From Flavobacteriia bacterium (lineage in GTDB: Bacteria; Bacteroidota; Bacteroidia; Flavobacteriales_D; Crocinitomicaceae): DNA of 64,000 nucleotides. Below are positions 62,320-64,000 of this stretch, one piece after another. Each line of letters begins with the position of its first letter. Position 1 is the stretch's first letter. The notes under the pieces are model-generated. The model was not told the origin of the DNA. It made no database searches and saw only the letters and a program-made list of their open reading frames with translations. The stretch spans positions 18,113 through 82,112 of the forward strand of contig JAPLEV010000005.1 of NCBI GenBank assembly GCA_026391005.1. Direction: 5' to 3'. Both the position numbers and the translations under genes were made by a program.

Positions 62320-64000
62320 ATGAAAACGAATTGTTCTCTTGTTTTTTATTTTGTTTTTTTAGCTGGGTTCTCTTTTTTATATAGCCAAACAGTAACGTTT
62401 AATTTCACCGGCGGACAACAACAATGGGTTGTCCCTGCGGGGGTTTTTAGTGTAAACTTTACGGTTGCAGGCGCTAAGGGTGGTGGGTTTAATGGGGGAA
62501 ATGGCGCCATAATTACCAAAACTTGCTATTCGGTAACTCCTGGGCAAACACTTTATATTTACGTTGGTGGCATGGGGATTCAAGGCGGCACTTCAGGCGG
62601 GTGGAATGGCGGGGGTACGGGCCACAATTCTACGGGCTCGAGTACATATAGTTCTTGGGGTGGTGGAGGCGGTACCGATATCCGGGCGGGTGGTACGGCA
62701 TTATTAAATCGTTTCATTGCAGCCGGCGGAGGCGGTGGACGTAGCGGTGGATCATCGCCCGTTTGCGGGGGAGCCGCCAATTGTAACAATGGAGCCCAGG
62801 GTTGTAGTACATATGGCACTGGAGGAGGAGGAGGAACCCAAGGTTCTGGTGGAAATGGAGGAACTCCATGGGCAGGAACTCCACCAGGAGGTCAAGCAGG
62901 ATTTTTGGGCCAAGGTGGCCAAGGAGGATATTGGCAAACGGCATCTGGAGGCGGCGGTGGCGGTGGATATTATGGTGGCGGTGGCGGCGGAAATGATGGT
63001 TGTTGCACAGGGGCTAACGGCGGCGGGGGAGGCGGTGGCGGCTCTTCACTTGTTCCTGTTGGAGGAACATGTGCTCCAGGTGGTAATTCAAATAATGGCT
63101 ATGTTACCATTACTGTTTCAAATATTGCGGGCTCGACCGCTACAAATACAGGGCCGTATTGTCCTGGGCAAACCATTCAACTTAATTCATCAGGTGGCGG
63201 AACATATAGTTGGACTGGGCCAAATAACTTCTCTTCCTCATTGCAAAACCCAACGATTCCCAACCTATCTCTTTCAAATGTAGGCACCTATACCGTTACC
63301 GTTAATAATGGAGGTTGCACAGCAACAGTTTCAACGACGGTTAGCATAAATATTTCACAACCTATTGCAGGAAATTTAACGATATGTCAAGGGTCGACAA
63401 CTCAGTTGTCAAACCCTGTACCGCCATCTGGCTCTCCATGGATGAGTTCAAACGTTGCTGTTGCAACGATAAGCCCAAGTGGTTTAGTAACGGGACTTAG
63501 TGCTGGAACAACAACGATTACTTACTCGTCTTCAAATGGTTGTCAAGCCACGGCTATTGTTACCGTAAGCGGTCCCCCAGTATTAACGGTAACACCAAAC
63601 AACATTGCTTGTTTTGGCGGAAGCGGTAGTGTTACTTTAAGTGCCAGCGGCGGTACGGCTCCTTTCACTTATGGCGCTACACCAACAACAAACCTTGCAC
63701 CGGGATCATATACTTACGTGGCAACAAGTGCAGCCGGTTGTGTTTCTCTTCCGGTAACAATCACCATCATCCAACCTCAGGTTGGCCTAACTGTTACTAC
63801 TACTCAAACCAATGTTTTATGTTTTGGAAATAACACGGGTGCAATTAACGCAACTCCTGCAGGCGGCTCTGCCCCTTACACCTATAGTTGGTCAAATGGT
63901 TCAACCACCCAAAATCTCACAGCAATACCATCAGGAAGTTATACAGTAGTAGTGACGGATGCGAACGGCTGTACGGCAACGGCAACGGCCGTAATCACTC
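62320..64000 (+). CDS. Large glycine-rich secreted protein with Ig-like and SprB repeats (partial)
   Basis: One frame stays open from here to the window edge (560 codons, no stop), so the gene is cut off. From M-K-T-N-C-S a signal peptide ends near L-Y-S-Q; an ATG at 62287 in the same frame is an alternative start. Residues about 25-265 are a glycine-rich domain of the ALK/LTK type (P-A-G-V-F-S-V-N-F, I-Y-V-G-G-M-G-I, then A-A-G-G-G-G-G). Ig-like and PKD-like segments follow (about 270-415), including a bacterial Ig group 2-like unit with I-S-P-S-G-L-V-T-G-L-S-A-G. SprB-type repeats begin near 425 (C-F-G-G-S-G-S-V and C-F-G-N-N-T-G-A-I, each ending near a N-G-C-T). This resembles the gliding adhesin SprB and other T9SS cargo; the C-terminus is not seen, so export route is inferred. 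Confidence 0.85.
   Translation, partial: MKTNCSLVFYFVFLAGFSFLYSQTVTFNFTGGQQQWVVPAGVFSVNFTVAGAKGGGFNGGNGAIITKTCYSVTPGQTLYIYVGGMGIQGGTSGGWNGGGTGHNSTGSSTYSSWGGGGGTDIRAGGTALLNRFIAAGGGGGRSGGSSPVCGGAANCNNGAQGCSTYGTGGGGGTQGSGGNGGTPWAGTPPGGQAGFLGQGGQGGYWQTASGGGGGGGYYGGGGGGNDGCCTGANGGGGGGGGSSLVPVGGTCAPGGNSNNGYVTITVSNIAGSTATNTGPYCPGQTIQLNSSGGGTYSWTGPNNFSSSLQNPTIPNLSLSNVGTYTVTVNNGGCTATVSTTVSINISQPIAGNLTICQGSTTQLSNPVPPSGSPWMSSNVAVATISPSGLVTGLSAGTTTITYSSSNGCQATAIVTVSGPPVLTVTPNNIACFGGSGSVTLSASGGTAPFTYGATPTTNLAPGSYTYVATSAAGCVSLPVTITIIQPQVGLTVTTTQTNVLCFGNNTGAINATPAGGSAPYTYSWSNGSTTQNLTAIPSGSYTVVVTDANGCTATATAVIT

Noticed and set aside
62717..63283. Long plus-strand open frame rich in Glu and Val, and several antisense open frames over 62380-62944
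   Set aside because: They shadow the GC-rich glycine codons of the large secreted protein. That protein's frame is open from 62287 to the window end with a signal peptide and known domains.
1..64000. Search for insertion sequences, integrases, phage genes, toxin-antitoxin pairs or defence genes
   Set aside because: No transposase, integrase, restriction or toxin-like product was recognised; the genes are core metabolism, translation and surface proteins.

Overview
The window looks like chromosomal DNA from a member of Bacteroidota, most likely order Flavobacteriales. The evidence is an AT-rich sequence with little Shine-Dalgarno signal, many -7 boxes of the Bacteroidota form TAnnTTTG, secreted proteins ending in type IX secretion (T9SS) sorting domains (CHU_C type and type A), SprB-like repeats, DUF4270 and DUF2141 proteins, a b558-type succinate dehydrogenase, and gene orders typical of the group (acpP-fabF-rnc next to purN; DUF4270-glmS; mutY/HU/rng; DUF177-rpmF-plsX-fabH-accB-accC). 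The family cannot be fixed from this sequence; a Crocinitomicaceae-like lineage is a guess.

Layout. 1-3013 (minus): cysS, a gamma carbonic anhydrase-like protein, a small lipoprotein and the start of an aminopeptidase P gene. 3097-8181 (plus): ispD-ldcA, then sdhCAB. 8208-10733 (minus): a small membrane protein and acpP-fabF-rnc. 10871-16880: purN, kynU on the opposite strand, then a tight run hemL - SDR reductase - CruF-like - crtZ - lycopene cyclase (late carotenoid steps). 16869-18617 (minus): panC-panD-rfaE2. 18716-22697 (plus): a half-length GT5 protein, a DUF4270 lipoprotein and glmS. 22705-26251 (minus): PAP2-like, rpoN, asnS. 26358-28751: a T9SS type B secreted protein. 28759-31072: pth, tRNA-Ser(GGA), a non-coding stretch rich in inverted repeats, and an outer-membrane barrel. 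31114-33958 (minus): galE-tatD-ansA. 34021-38885: DUF2141 and a 1443-residue secreted multidomain protein. 39044-46913: LpxH-like and a glycosyltransferase facing ppk1, then ileS plus an orphan biotinyl carrier protein. 47042-51207: an exported SOD with an extra C-terminal domain, mgtE, lysS. 51204-53785 (minus): HU, a 30-residue ribosome-type protein, rng, recX. 53877-62021 (plus): mutY, pepA, pdxA and the rpmF/fatty-acid initiation cluster. 62320 to the end: the start of a very large glycine-rich, Ig/SprB-repeat secreted protein that runs off the window.

How the genes fit together. Most of the window is core metabolism: fatty-acid synthesis (accB, accC, fabH, plsX, acpP, fabF), respiration (sdhCAB), cofactors (panC, panD, pdxA, hemL, ispD), envelope precursors (glmS, galE, rfaE2, LpxH-like) and translation (cysS, asnS, ileS, lysS, pth, tRNA-Ser, rpmF). 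The accessory content is three large T9SS-type surface proteins. No mobile element, phage, CRISPR array or defence island was seen, and I did not find a convincing undescribed multigene system. The best leads are the SOD fusion, the hairpin just before rng, the palindrome over the ppk1 promoter, the stacked inverted repeats after tRNA-Ser, and several promoters lying almost on their start codons.
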